This document shows, piece by piece, positions 8,881 through 18,112 of a stretch of DNA of 64,000 nucleotides (position 1 is the first letter of the stretch; each line of letters starts with the position of its first letter). The notes under the pieces were generated by a model, which saw nothing but the letters and a program-made list of their open reading frames with translations, was not told the DNA's origin and searched no databases. The DNA comes from CAYMCQ01 sp964389025 (lineage in GTDB: Bacteria > Verrucomicrobiota > Verrucomicrobiia > Limisphaerales > CAYMCQ01), in contig CAYMCQ010000010.1 of assembly GCA_964389025.1 (NCBI GenBank), forward strand, positions 13,509 through 77,508, in the 5' to 3' direction. A program made the translations under genes and the position numbers.

Positions 8881-9819
8881 ATGAGCCTCAAGACCACCGC
8901 CGCTTCAGTCCTGCACCGCGTCGCCTATGCCAGCGGACTGTCGCTCGCCCGCACACGCGGCGTCAACGTCGCGCGCATCTTCATGTTTCACGGCGTCGGC
9001 GATAAAAATTATCCCGGCGAACTTTTTGAAGCGCAGTTGAAGTTCCTGCAAGAACGTTTTGAGATCATCAAACTCGAATCGCTGCTCCAGCAACTGACCA
9101 TCACCGATTCGTGGCTCGCAAACTCCGCCGTGCTGACCTTCGATGACGGACTACGAAACAACTTGTCTGTCGCCTATCCGATCCTGAAAAAGCTGAATGC
9201 TCCGGCGACTTTTTTCGTTTGTCCCGGCCTGATTGAAAGCCAGCGCTGGCTCTGGAACCAGGAAGCGCGCGCGCGCCTGCAAAGTCTGCACGCGACGCAA
9301 CGCGTGGATTTGGCATCTCGGTGGTTCTCGGCCAACAGCGACGTGGAGAATATCATCAACTGGATGAAGACCTTGCCTACGACCGAGCGCCTCTCCCGCG
9401 AGCAGGAAATCCGCAACGCCACAAAGGATTTTCAACCGACGCTGGACCAGCGGCTTCAATGCGACGTGTTGAATTGGGACGAACTCCGTTCGCTTGATCC
9501 CAACCTCATCACCATCGGTTCGCACAGCGTGAACCATCCGATTCTTTCCACGCTTCAATCGAATGAACTTCAATTCGAAATCCGCGAAAGCCGCCGTCTG
9601 CTTGAAGAAAAACTGGATCGCAAGGTGGAATTCTTTTGTTATCCCAATGGCGCGTTCGATCCAAACGTCATCGCCGAAACGAAGAAACATTATCGCGCCG
9701 CCGTCATCGCGGAACCGGGTTTCGTGAAACCGGAGTGCGACGCGTTTCAACTGCCGCGCATCGGCAGCACCGAAGACACCGCGCTGCTCGCGTGGCGATT
9801 GCACCGGCCAACCGCGTGA
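8881..9819 (+). CDS. polysaccharide deacetylase family protein (NodB fold)
   Basis: The 312-residue product has MFHGV near its start, the NodB metal motif LTFDDGLRN at about residues 82-90, HSVNH (H-x3-H metal ligands) and FCYPNGAFD. A frame-open extension to 8788 runs through a palindromic repeat, so ATG 8881 (MSLKTT) is preferred. The enzyme would remove N- or O-acetyl groups from a glycan, leaving free amines that could receive the proposed acyl groups. It overlaps the following glycosyltransferase start (TGATG). No signal peptide is clear, which fits cytoplasmic action on a lipid-linked intermediate. Confidence 0.88.
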   Translation: MSLKTTAASVLHRVAYASGLSLARTRGVNVARIFMFHGVGDKNYPGELFEAQLKFLQERFEIIKLESLLQQLTITDSWLANSAVLTFDDGLRNNLSVAYPILKKLNAPATFFVCPGLIESQRWLWNQEARARLQSLHATQRVDLASRWFSANSDVENIINWMKTLPTTERLSREQEIRNATKDFQPTLDQRLQCDVLNWDELRSLDPNLITIGSHSVNHPILSTLQSNELQFEIRESRRLLEEKLDRKVEFFCYPNGAFDPNVIAETKKHYRAAVIAEPGFVKPECDAFQLPRIGSTEDTALLAWRLHRPTA

Positions 9820-10976
9820 TGAAAATCGTCTTCGTCTCCAATCTTTTTCCAGACACGACCGAGCCATTTCGCGGACTGGACAACTCGGTTTTGCTCCAGC
9901 ACCTGTTACACGATTGTGAAATCCGCGTCATCGCGCCGCGACCAACTTTGCCATTTAGAAAACTTTTTCGCGCACCGCGTCCGATTGACGAGCAGTTTAA
10001 ACCTATCTATCCAAAGACGCTCTACGTTCCAAAAATCGGCTCCAGCGTGAACCATCTGCTTTTCGCCCGCGCCATTCGCCAGCCGCTGCAAGCCCTGCGC
10101 AAAACGTTCGACTTCGACGCCATCCTCTGTTCGTGGATGTATCCCGACGGCTGCGCGGACGCACGGGTCGCCCGCGAGCTTGGAGTTCCGTTCGTCCTCA
10201 TCACGCAAGGCTCGGACGTTCACGTCTATTTGGGGATGGCGTCCCGACGAAAACTCATCTGCGACGCTGCAAACCAGTCCTTCGCCACCATCACTCGCAG
10301 CAAAAAATTGGCGGAGCTGTTGCACCAAGCCGGCGTCGCGAAAGAAAAACTTCATCCGATTTACAACGGCGTTGATTTGGAAACGTTTCGACCGGGCAAT
10401 CGTGACGCCGCGCGAAAAGAACTCGGTTTGCCCAGCGATGGAAAAATAATTTTGTTCGTCGGAAATTTCCTCGCAATTAAAAATCCTCTGCTGCTGGTTG
10501 AAGCCCATGCCGAGTTGTGTCGCCGCAGTCCTCAACAAAAAATCCACCTCGCGATGCTTGGCGACGGCGCGTTGCGCGACGCGCTGTGGCTGCGGGCGAA
10601 CGAGCGCGGCTCCGCACAAGCCGTCCATCTGCTTGGCCGCAAGCCGCCCGCCGAAGTCGCGCGCTACATGCAGGCGGCGGACGCGCTCTGCCTTTCCAGC
10701 GACAACGAAGGCGTGCCCAACGTCGTCCTCGAAGCGTTCGCGTGCGGCCTGCCCGTCGTTTCCACGCGCGTCGGCGGAATTCCAGAGGTGCTTTCGGAAA
10801 ATTCTCTAGGTCGCCTCGTCGAGAAAAGAAATCTCCCCGAGTTGGTTGCCGCGCTGGAGCAAACTCTGGCTGAAAAAATCGACTCAGAAAAAATCCGCAA
10901 GCACGCGCTGCAATTTTCGTGGGAACGCACCGCAGCCGCATATCTCAAACTAGTGAAAAATGCTACTGGCCGCTGA
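9819..10976 (+). CDS. glycosyltransferase family 4-type
   Basis: The 385-residue GT-B enzyme starts MKIVFVSNLFPDTTEPFRG, has the inter-domain YNGVDLETFRPG motif, and ends in a nucleotide-sugar site with the E-x7-E pattern in VVLEAFACGLPVVSTRVGG. ATG 9819 overlaps the deacetylase stop by one base, which indicates coupling. It is expected to transfer one hexose or similar sugar from an NDP-sugar to a lipid-linked glycan. Donor and acceptor cannot be told from sequence. Confidence 0.9.
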   Translation: MKIVFVSNLFPDTTEPFRGLDNSVLLQHLLHDCEIRVIAPRPTLPFRKLFRAPRPIDEQFKPIYPKTLYVPKIGSSVNHLLFARAIRQPLQALRKTFDFDAILCSWMYPDGCADARVARELGVPFVLITQGSDVHVYLGMASRRKLICDAANQSFATITRSKKLAELLHQAGVAKEKLHPIYNGVDLETFRPGNRDAARKELGLPSDGKIILFVGNFLAIKNPLLLVEAHAELCRRSPQQKIHLAMLGDGALRDALWLRANERGSAQAVHLLGRKPPAEVARYMQAADALCLSSDNEGVPNVVLEAFACGLPVVSTRVGGIPEVLSENSLGRLVEKRNLPELVAALEQTLAEKIDSEKIRKHALQFSWERTAAAYLKLVKNATGR

Positions 10977-11006
10977 ACATCCGTGTTCATCTGCGTCGCT
11001 CCGTGG

Positions 11007-12185
11007 TTAAATTTTTTTTCTCTCCAAACATCGCCGGTAGTATTCCAGATTTTTCGGTATCCAATCTTCCTTGTTGAATTGCTCTAGCACGCGTTCGCGT
11101 GCGCGTCGGCTGAGGTCGGCGGCGAGTTGAGGGTTGTCCAGAATCGCGGCGAGCTTCGCGGCGATGTCTTTTGGGTCGCGCGGGTCGCAGAGCAGACCGG
11201 AGAGGCCGTCCTCAATGATTTCCGGGCCGGGGCCGGTCCTGGAAAAAATCACGGGCTTGCCGATGGACATGGCTTCAACGGGTGCTATGCCGAATGTTTC
11301 CATGTGCGACGGGTAACAGCAGATATGCGCGCGACGCAAATAATCCAGAATCCCGGTGTCGCGGTAGAGCCGGCCAGTGAAGACGACGCGGTTGCGAAAT
11401 TCGGGACGGACACGCTCCTGCAACCGCTGCAAATAAGTCTGCCCGTCCTGCGCCTTTTGCGTGTCTTCGCCGATGGCCACGAGCCGCGTTTGCGGATGCG
11501 AAGCGCAGACGATGTTCATGGCGTCAATCAATTGCTCGATCCCTTTTTTTGGATTGAGCGTGTTGATGTAAACGATCAGCCCCGGTTCGGCTTTGATCTT
11601 GCCCGACGGTGAAAAAACTTCCGTGTCAACGGCGTTGTGGATGACTGTGCAATGGCGGTTCTGCAATCCGCAAATCTCCAAAGTTCGCCGAGCGGCGTAA
11701 CCGGAAACGGCGGCGATGTGGTCGGCGCGGGCGAGCGCGGTGTGCTCGAGGCTATGCTCAAAAGGATCGCCGTGGCGATTCAACTCGGTGTCGAAAAACA
11801 AGTCCGAACCTCTGATGCGGACAATCGTCGGCACACCAGCCGGTCCGCCGAAACGCAGCCAGCCGCCGTAGTCCGACGCTTCGATGAAGTCGAATCGCTC
11901 GCGGCGATTTTCCCGGACGAGGCAGCGCTTGAGCCGGACGCGGTCGAGCAACTTTCTCAACTTGTGCCCCATCCATTCCGGCGAAGTCGGAAGTCTGATG
12001 ACACGAACGTCATTGAGCTTTTCATCCGTGCCATTGCCGACCAGAAATTTTTTCGGCGAATAAACTCCTACGACGGTTGTCTGATGCCCGGCTTGCACGA
12101 GTCCCTCCGCGAGGTCGCGGTAGGACGAGCCAGTGCCGCCGTGTGGCGCGGGCGGATATTCGTCGCAGATAAAACAGGCGTGCAT
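11007..12185 (-). CDS. glycosyltransferase family 4-type
   Basis: This 392-residue GT-B enzyme starts MHACFICDEYPPAPHGGTG, typical of GT4 members with a glycine-rich N-terminal loop. It has VIHNAVDTEVFSP, and a C-terminal GIAPVEAMSIGKPVIFSRTG donor motif with the E-x7-E spacing. It is the last gene of a long minus-strand run (PLP proteins, ATP-grasp, ABC exporter) and converges on the plus-strand glycosyltransferase that ends at 10976. The role is glycan assembly; sugar specificity is unknown. Confidence 0.9.
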   Translation of the reverse strand: MHACFICDEYPPAPHGGTGSSYRDLAEGLVQAGHQTTVVGVYSPKKFLVGNGTDEKLNDVRVIRLPTSPEWMGHKLRKLLDRVRLKRCLVRENRRERFDFIEASDYGGWLRFGGPAGVPTIVRIRGSDLFFDTELNRHGDPFEHSLEHTALARADHIAAVSGYAARRTLEICGLQNRHCTVIHNAVDTEVFSPSGKIKAEPGLIVYINTLNPKKGIEQLIDAMNIVCASHPQTRLVAIGEDTQKAQDGQTYLQRLQERVRPEFRNRVVFTGRLYRDTGILDYLRRAHICCYPSHMETFGIAPVEAMSIGKPVIFSRTGPGPEIIEDGLSGLLCDPRDPKDIAAKLAAILDNPQLAADLSRRARERVLEQFNKEDWIPKNLEYYRRCLERKKI

Positions 12186-12192
12186 CGTTTGA

Positions 12193-14517
12193 TCAAGAGC
12201 CGTCGAATTCCATCGGCACGGCGGCAGCTTCGTTGAAACCTTCCTCGTGCTGAAGGCAATCCCAGTATTTCAGGATAAGGGAAATCTTTTTCAACACGCT
12301 TTGTGCGTCGGTCAATTCGCGGTTGAAACGCTCGGGCGGCGTTTTGCCTAGGCCGTCGTCGTGCGTGATTCCGTAAACTAACCGCGCGCCGCATGCAATC
12401 CGCATGGCGTTCGTGTCACCGGTCTGCGCGCAGCGCGCGATCGTGACCGGCTGGCCGATGTGGCATTTCTGGGCGGCAAGTTTGCGTTCCGCACCGGAAG
12501 CGGAATCGGGAAGGTGCGATGAACAATCGCGGTTGAGCAGGTAGTAAACTTTTTTCAAGTCGCTCAATGGCATTGCTTTTCCAAACTTCTCGGGGTGCGG
12601 GTCGCGGACAGCAAAGGAAAAAATCGTCGGCTGCGCGTCCCAAAGTTTTTGGTCGGCGTCCTGCCAGCGGAGCGGGATGGGACAATCGAGCAGCCGCAGG
12701 TCTGGATTCGCACGGATGCTGTCCACGAGTTCGCTGCGGAAGTTTTGCAGAATTTCCGTCCGCCGCTCCGATGGCACTGCGTAAAACGAACTCATCTCTT
12801 TGACAGCGCCCGTCCAGCGGAACAGCAGGCCGAGATTCAACGCTGTCGAAAGATTATGCGCGCGGCCATGGAATTCGCGCGGCACTTCGCTGCGCGTGAA
12901 ATAATCCGCGAAGCCGGCGGGGAAAGGCGCGTCGTCGCCCCCGGCCTTGAAATCCGGAATCAGCAGCGCGCCGCCGAACGGCGGGCCGGTGAAAAATTTC
13001 GAGCCGCTGATCAACACCCAGAAGCCGTGCGCGAGGTAGCGCTGCAAGTTGCGGCGTTCGAGCCGGAACTGCGCGGCGTCCACCAGCACGGTCACCTTGC
13101 TGCCGTAAACTTTTTTCAACTCCAGGGCCAGGTCGGCGTCCGGCGCCACGATGCCGGTCTTGGAATTGTCCACGAGGTGCAAAATCACATTGTCGGCGCG
13201 CTTGACCGCATCGAAGGTCGCGTCGCTGACGCGCTGTCTCAATTCGCCGACACCCAGTTTCGCACCATCGTTGCCGCGGATGGGAATGGAAATCACTTCG
13301 ACCGCTTCCAGCCCGGAAATCGCGCTGCCCTGCTTGACGCTCGCGCCCAACGGCGTCCGTGTGCCGAAATGCCGCCCGCCCGCCGCCTGCACGGTGCCGC
13401 TGCCGACTTCGTCCGGCGCGACGACGATGTTGATGAGCTTTTGTAGTGGCGCGGGCGTCTCGCCCGCGCGATCCGAGCAAGAACTCACGGGCGAGACGCC
13501 CGTGCCACTACTAAGCAGAACGAGCGGATACAATTCCACGTCAGTTCCGGACGACGACAAAATCACATGGGTTCGGGAATCAAGATAAAGCAAATCTTTG
13601 AGCGCCGCGCGGACGTTTTCGATTTCAACTTCGTATTGCGCGGCCAGATTTCCGCGCGGCAACGTTTGCATGAGCCGATGCCGCAGCAACTCCGCTTCGC
13701 GATAGCCAAATTCCGACACTGACGACGCGGTGCATGACGAAAACGTGATGGCCTCGGGTCGCGGGCGCGGACTGCAACCGTATTTGTTGAGGCCGGTTCC
13801 CGGATCAATCAGCAAACGCTCGTCACCTTGCTGCGTGAGGATGAACTCCGTCGGGTTTGCGATGGGTGAATATTTTGTCGCCAGTTCGAGCGCTGCTTCA
13901 AACGGCGCGGAAGAGTTCAAACTTATTCCCTGAAGCGACAAAAGAGACGGAAGCAGGGACGAAAGTTTTTGCAGCCGGTCTTTCTCGCGCGATGCGGCAG
14001 ACTCCCGAAGCCATTGCGGAACATGCGCGGCGATTTGCTGCCGCTCCGCCGTCAGCATGTGGAGGTAAAACTTCGTTGTGGCCAGCGCGGACAGCAACGC
14101 GACTGTAATCGAGTGAGTTTCATCAAGTTTGCCGGGACAGAGTTGCGACCAAAGTGTCAGTTCAATCGCGTGCCGCAGGTGTAGGCGCAGAATCGCAGGC
14201 GGGGAAAAGATTTTTTCGCTCAGAACAATGCGCTCCCCGCCGACTTGAAAATCCGTTTCAATTTCCCGACTGACGGAAAATGTGACCGAGTAATCGCACA
14301 AGCCAACTTCGCCATTCGAGAGCGCTTCGTTCAAAAGTTTCGCGTGACCCGGAGCGATGTTGTCGAAGGAAATTTTTCGCGACGCGGCAAGCGTGGTCAG
14401 TGGATTGATGGCGGATTCTGACGCGGCACGGTGGCTGGCTTTTGGCGAGGTCGAGATTTCAGCGGCTGTTTCCACAACATCAATCGTAAACGGATTCCAT
14501 CGCGCGATACAACGCAT
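12193..14517 (-). CDS. PLP-dependent fold-I aminotransferase/desulfurase-like protein with novel N-terminal region
   Basis: This long protein (774 residues from ATG 14517; a GTG at 14475 would avoid overlap with the upstream gene) has a C-terminal half resembling class V aminotransferases. It contains SSGTDVELYPLVL, VDAAQFR (the PLP-nitrogen aspartate) and SGSKFFTGPPFGG, whose lysine is the likely Schiff base. The N-terminal ~230 residues match nothing I recognise. A palindromic repeat at 13443-13512 is translated in frame as a GTGVSPV...AGETPAP insert inside the PLP domain. It directly follows an S1P-lyase-like gene, so the two may act in sequence. The reaction is unknown. Confidence 0.7.
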   Translation of the reverse strand: MRCIARWNPFTIDVVETAAEISTSPKASHRAASESAINPLTTLAASRKISFDNIAPGHAKLLNEALSNGEVGLCDYSVTFSVSREIETDFQVGGERIVLSEKIFSPPAILRLHLRHAIELTLWSQLCPGKLDETHSITVALLSALATTKFYLHMLTAERQQIAAHVPQWLRESAASREKDRLQKLSSLLPSLLSLQGISLNSSAPFEAALELATKYSPIANPTEFILTQQGDERLLIDPGTGLNKYGCSPRPRPEAITFSSCTASSVSEFGYREAELLRHRLMQTLPRGNLAAQYEVEIENVRAALKDLLYLDSRTHVILSSSGTDVELYPLVLLSSGTGVSPVSSCSDRAGETPAPLQKLINIVVAPDEVGSGTVQAAGGRHFGTRTPLGASVKQGSAISGLEAVEVISIPIRGNDGAKLGVGELRQRVSDATFDAVKRADNVILHLVDNSKTGIVAPDADLALELKKVYGSKVTVLVDAAQFRLERRNLQRYLAHGFWVLISGSKFFTGPPFGGALLIPDFKAGGDDAPFPAGFADYFTRSEVPREFHGRAHNLSTALNLGLLFRWTGAVKEMSSFYAVPSERRTEILQNFRSELVDSIRANPDLRLLDCPIPLRWQDADQKLWDAQPTIFSFAVRDPHPEKFGKAMPLSDLKKVYYLLNRDCSSHLPDSASGAERKLAAQKCHIGQPVTIARCAQTGDTNAMRIACGARLVYGITHDDGLGKTPPERFNRELTDAQSVLKKISLILKYWDCLQHEEGFNEAAAVPMEFDGS
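13443..13512. repeat. G+C-rich palindromic repeat inside a coding region
   Basis: The arm GTAGTGGCGCGGGCGTCTCG (from 13443) faces CGAGACGCCCGTGCCACTAC (ending 13511). The insert length keeps the PLP gene in frame and adds a peptide of the GTGVSPV/AGETPAP type. Confidence 0.85.
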
Positions 14518-15799
14518 TTACGGGGTCTTTTGAGGCGAAAGATTTGCTGGTGACGCCGTAAAGAGAGACGGAAGCAGAACTTTTTTTTGCGCCACTGGCT
14601 TTCGTTTGCCCTGCGGCAACGGACTTGAGGTCATGGATGAATTCGCCGACTGATTGCTCGTGGTTCACAGTCACAATCATGTGAATCGAAGGCGGAGTTT
14701 TCTGACGGTCAATGCGCCAGCCTTTTTTCTCCAGCGCGGTGGCGACGGAAAAAATGTCCAGCTTGCGCGACGAGAAACAGAAGACTCCCATGTCCGGCTT
14801 GCCGATGATCTCAAAGCCGGCAGACTTGATCCCAGCGAACAATTTGTCGCGCAGACGCAGGGTTTTTTTGACGAGGTCCAGATAGCCGCTTTCGCCAAGC
14901 AACATCAACCCGGCCCACGACGCGGCAATAACTCCGCCGGAGCGCGTGCCGAGCATCGCGGGCGAAGCGTAGGCGCCGCCAAGCCAGTCCGGTTGCGCGA
15001 AGAATTGGAAACGGCGCAGCGCGGCGTCCCGGTAGAGAATCACTGACGCGCCCTTCGGAGCGAAGCCGTATTTGTGAAGGTCGGCGGAAATGGAGGTCAC
15101 GCCGGGAACGGAAAAATCAAACGGCAGAACTTTGTGGCCGAGCTTTCGCATGAACGGCAGGAACGCGCCGCCGAGACACGCGTCCACGTGCAGGCCGATC
15201 CGTTTTTGCTTCGCGATTTTTCCGAGCGCGGCGATCGGGTCAACCATGCCATACGGATACGACGGCGCAGAGGCGACGAGCAGCGCGGTCTTTTTGGAAA
15301 CGGCGCGAGCGACCTCGCTTGGCTCAAGTCGGAAATCTTTGTTCAACGGAATTGTGACCGGCTCCAAATCAAAATAGTGCGCGGCCTTGTAAAACGCCGG
15401 ATGGCCACTGGCAGGAATGATGATTTGCGGACGGCGGATTTTCGGATTGCGGCTACGAAACCGATCGCGGTGCGCCTTGACCGCCAGCAAGATGCTTTCT
15501 GTGCCGCCGGAAGTCATCGTGCCAGCAGCCTTGTCGCCGCCGCCCAAAAGATTTGCGCAGATGGAAACGACCTCTCTTTCAAGGTGGCCGAGACTCGGAA
15601 AAGCGGCGGGACTGAGCGCGTTCTCGGCGAAAAACATTTTGTAAACGTCGAGCAGCCGCTGCGTGTGTTTTTCTCCGGCGTGATAGACGAGGCTCCACGT
15701 GCGGCCGCGTTTCCATTGCGCGTCAGCGCGCCTGGCGTCGGCCAGCAGCTTGAAAAGTTTTGCTGGAGCGACGCCGGTTTTTGGAAGTTGCGTTGGCAT
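14480..15799 (-). CDS. group II PLP decarboxylase/lyase, sphingosine-1-phosphate-lyase-like
   Basis: The 439-residue protein has MTSGGTESILLAVKAHRDR, the substrate/PLP phosphate loop typical of sphingosine-1-phosphate lyases. It also has HVDACLGGAFLPF (PLP-ring aspartate) and SADLHKYGFAPKGASVILYR with the Schiff-base lysine in HKYG. Family members cleave phosphorylated long-chain bases or decarboxylate aspartate, glutamate or tyrosine. Start ATG 15799 overlaps the ATP-grasp stop. No serine palmitoyltransferase is in the window, so a true sphingolipid role is not shown. A decarboxylase feeding an amine into the glycan is an alternative. Confidence 0.85.
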   Translation of the reverse strand: MPTQLPKTGVAPAKLFKLLADARRADAQWKRGRTWSLVYHAGEKHTQRLLDVYKMFFAENALSPAAFPSLGHLEREVVSICANLLGGGDKAAGTMTSGGTESILLAVKAHRDRFRSRNPKIRRPQIIIPASGHPAFYKAAHYFDLEPVTIPLNKDFRLEPSEVARAVSKKTALLVASAPSYPYGMVDPIAALGKIAKQKRIGLHVDACLGGAFLPFMRKLGHKVLPFDFSVPGVTSISADLHKYGFAPKGASVILYRDAALRRFQFFAQPDWLGGAYASPAMLGTRSGGVIAASWAGLMLLGESGYLDLVKKTLRLRDKLFAGIKSAGFEIIGKPDMGVFCFSSRKLDIFSVATALEKKGWRIDRQKTPPSIHMIVTVNHEQSVGEFIHDLKSVAAGQTKASGAKKSSASVSLYGVTSKSFASKDPVNALYRAMESVYD

Positions 15800-16779
15800 C
15801 AGTGTGCGGGTGTAGCGGCGCTTTGTGAGCGCCGTTGAATCGTGTGACGGTCACGGAGCGCTGCTACAATGAACTTTTGATGGAACATTTCGGCAATGAT
15901 TCCCAGCGCGTGGCGTTTGTCGCTCGCGGAAAGCTCCTTCGGAGGCCCGAACGGCGTGTTGTTCACGTCCACGATGAAAAGTTTGCGGGTGGCGTTGTCG
16001 CGAAGGATGTCCATGCCGCCGTAGTCCAGTCCGAACGCGCGACCAAATCTGACGATGAGTTCCAGTTCTTCGCGGGAAAAAATTTCCTCGGTGCGATGCA
16101 GTTCCACGCGGTCGTTGATGTCCGCAAAACGCGCGCCGAGCTTGCGGTATTTGACATAGACCACCGGGAGCGTGTCGCGATAAAACGGCGCGCGCAAGTC
16201 CACGATCTCGCCGTCGTTGACGGTGTTGTCAATCAAGCGCTGGTAAACGTAGCCCGGCTCGGCCTTCGCGATCGGGCAGTTGAGAACGACGCCGTCGTGT
16301 TTCGCGTTGAGGACGGATTTGCGGACGCACGAGCCGCGATGCGTCGTGGGGTCAACGCGCAACGCGTATCCGGAAACTTTTTCAAACACTTCCTCGATGC
16401 GGTCTTTGCCGATGTTCGAGCAATGGCCGTTCAGAAATTGTCCGGGATTCTGCCGCACAAGTTCAGAATCGTCGCGCACCGTGGTGTCCCTCCACGCCAT
16501 GCCGAGATGCGGGCGCGTGGTTTCGCGAGTCAATCGAACGCCGAGAATCATCGCCAGCTTCCTGAGTTCGTAGCCGACTTCGCCGGGCATCTCCGGCGTG
16601 CAAAGCAATGTGCGACCGGCAAAAGTGTTTTGCAGCCAGCGGAAAATCAGGATCGGCTTGAACAACCAGACGCCGAGGAAGCGCGTGGGAAATCGCTGGT
16701 CGAGCTTGTAATGAAAATTTTCCAGCTTGTAGCGGCGGATGCCGAACTTGCGGAAAATGGTTTTGATGACGTTCGTCAT
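15799..16779 (-). CDS. ATP-grasp-like protein
   Basis: The 326-residue protein ends its core with LFIVDVNNTPFGPP, an ATP-grasp metal-binding D/N motif, after an acidic strand YGGMDILRD. It also has a possible nucleotide lysine in YVKYRKLG. ATP-grasp enzymes ligate a carboxylate to an amine or thiol through an acyl phosphate. It is coupled by 4-bp overlaps to the S1P-lyase-like gene downstream and the Wzt-like ATPase upstream. The last ~18 residues are encoded by a palindromic repeat (15812-15867), so the C-terminal tail is probably acquired. Substrates are unknown. Confidence 0.7.
   Translation of the reverse strand: MTNVIKTIFRKFGIRRYKLENFHYKLDQRFPTRFLGVWLFKPILIFRWLQNTFAGRTLLCTPEMPGEVGYELRKLAMILGVRLTRETTRPHLGMAWRDTTVRDDSELVRQNPGQFLNGHCSNIGKDRIEEVFEKVSGYALRVDPTTHRGSCVRKSVLNAKHDGVVLNCPIAKAEPGYVYQRLIDNTVNDGEIVDLRAPFYRDTLPVVYVKYRKLGARFADINDRVELHRTEEIFSREELELIVRFGRAFGLDYGGMDILRDNATRKLFIVDVNNTPFGPPKELSASDKRHALGIIAEMFHQKFIVAALRDRHTIQRRSQSAATPAH
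15812..15867. repeat. palindromic repeat overlapping a gene 3' end
   Basis: GTAGCGGCGCTTTGTGAGCG on one side and CGGAGCGCTGCTAC on the other form an imperfect palindrome that supplies the final codons of the ATP-grasp gene. The inner GTGACGGTCAC is itself a hairpin. Confidence 0.7.
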
Positions 16780-18101
16780 TTGGACGCAAGCTGCGACTGT
16801 TTTTGCGGCTCGGTTACCTGATGATGCCAGCGATGGCTGACGACGAACAGGCCGCGTTGCTGATCCATCCCGATGCCGGTCTTGTAAACGTCGGTTGGCG
16901 CGATTTCGAAGGTGACCACTTCGGGCAGTTGCAGAATCGTTTCCACCGCCGGGCGGAAAATTTTCAAATCAATCAGGTAACGTCCGCCGACCAGCGGCAG
17001 GCTGTTGATCGTGAGGTCGAGATGCCCGACGCGCGCCAGTTCCTCGATGGGATAACCGCTGATGGGCATGTTGCTCAACCGGCAGACCTCGTAGCCGAGA
17101 TGCGTCTTGATGCTGACCATGAACGACACCGCGCCACGCGCAAAACTGCCGTCGCACTCGTAATGCATCCGCAACGTGAAACCGCCGTTCGTGTCCAGGT
17201 GCTGGAGCGGTTGGCTATCGAGGCCGAACATCTCCACGCCGGTCACGCGGATGCGCGCGTCCGCGGGCTGACGCTCCAGGATTTCAGTCGCGACGCTGAA
17301 CCCAAGAAATTCGCTCCGGCCTTTTTGCGCGCCGTGAAGGTAGCGAGAAATAACTTCCTCGGTCGTGCCATCGTGCCGCAAGTTTCCTTGCTCAAGCAGG
17401 ATGGCTCGCGTGCAAAGTTTCTGGACGGCGGCGAGGTTGTGGCTGACGAACAGGATCGTGCGACCCGAGCGGGAAACATCAGCCATTTTGCCGAGACATT
17501 TTTTCTGAAACTGGATGTCGCCGACGGCAAGGACTTCATCCACAAGCAAAATTTCCGGCTCAAGAAACGCCGCCACGCCGAACGCCAGCCGCATATACAT
17601 GCCGCTGGAATAATGTTTCACCGGCGTGTCCAAAAATTTTTCCACTTCGGAAAACGCCACGATCTCGTCGAACTTGCGGTTGATCTCCGCCTTGCTCATG
17701 CCGAGGATTGCGCCATTGAGATAAATGTTTTCACGTCCGGTCAGTTCCTGGTGAAAGCCAGTGCCGACTTCGAGCAAACCGGCCATGCGCCCGCGAATGC
17801 GCACCTCACCCTCGGTCGGCTCGGTGATGCGGCTGAGTATTTTCAGGAGCGTGGATTTGCCAGCGCCGTTGCGGCCAACGATGCCGAGCACTTCGCCGGG
17901 CTGCACGTCGAAGGAAACATTTTTCAGGGCCCAGATGTGGTCGGCTTCACCGTTGCCGCCGGACTTTGTTTTTCCCCCGAACAATCCGGCGACAGAGCGC
18001 GCCGCGTGAGTGATGTGGTCGCGCAACGTGTCGTGCCCGAGCGACGCGCCGAGGCGATAGCGCTTGCTCAGACCGCGAACTGAAATGATGGGCGCGGGCA
18101 T
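16776..18101 (-). CDS. ABC exporter ATPase, Wzt-like with C-terminal cargo domain
   Basis: The 441-residue protein starts MPAPIISVRGLSKRYRLG at 18101. The frame is open up to 18206 but that part is a stutter repeat. It has Walker A GRNGAGKST, signature YSSGMYMRLAFG, Walker B EILLVDEVLAVGD and the switch HN in FVSHN. After about residue 245 comes a ~190-residue beta-rich domain like the Wzt carbohydrate-binding domain, which selects the modified non-reducing end of an O-antigen. With the permease at 18264 it forms an ABC-2 polysaccharide exporter. The cargo domain implies that terminal modification of the glycan gates export. Confidence 0.93.
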   Translation of the reverse strand: MPAPIISVRGLSKRYRLGASLGHDTLRDHITHAARSVAGLFGGKTKSGGNGEADHIWALKNVSFDVQPGEVLGIVGRNGAGKSTLLKILSRITEPTEGEVRIRGRMAGLLEVGTGFHQELTGRENIYLNGAILGMSKAEINRKFDEIVAFSEVEKFLDTPVKHYSSGMYMRLAFGVAAFLEPEILLVDEVLAVGDIQFQKKCLGKMADVSRSGRTILFVSHNLAAVQKLCTRAILLEQGNLRHDGTTEEVISRYLHGAQKGRSEFLGFSVATEILERQPADARIRVTGVEMFGLDSQPLQHLDTNGGFTLRMHYECDGSFARGAVSFMVSIKTHLGYEVCRLSNMPISGYPIEELARVGHLDLTINSLPLVGGRYLIDLKIFRPAVETILQLPEVVTFEIAPTDVYKTGIGMDQQRGLFVVSHRWHHQVTEPQKQSQLASK

Positions 18102-18112
18102 GGGGTTAAATT

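Noticed and set aside
14480..15799. Glutamate decarboxylase for acid resistance
   Set aside because: The TSGGTESILLAVKAHRDR loop and overall length fit the S1P-lyase branch better, and no antiporter gene is near.
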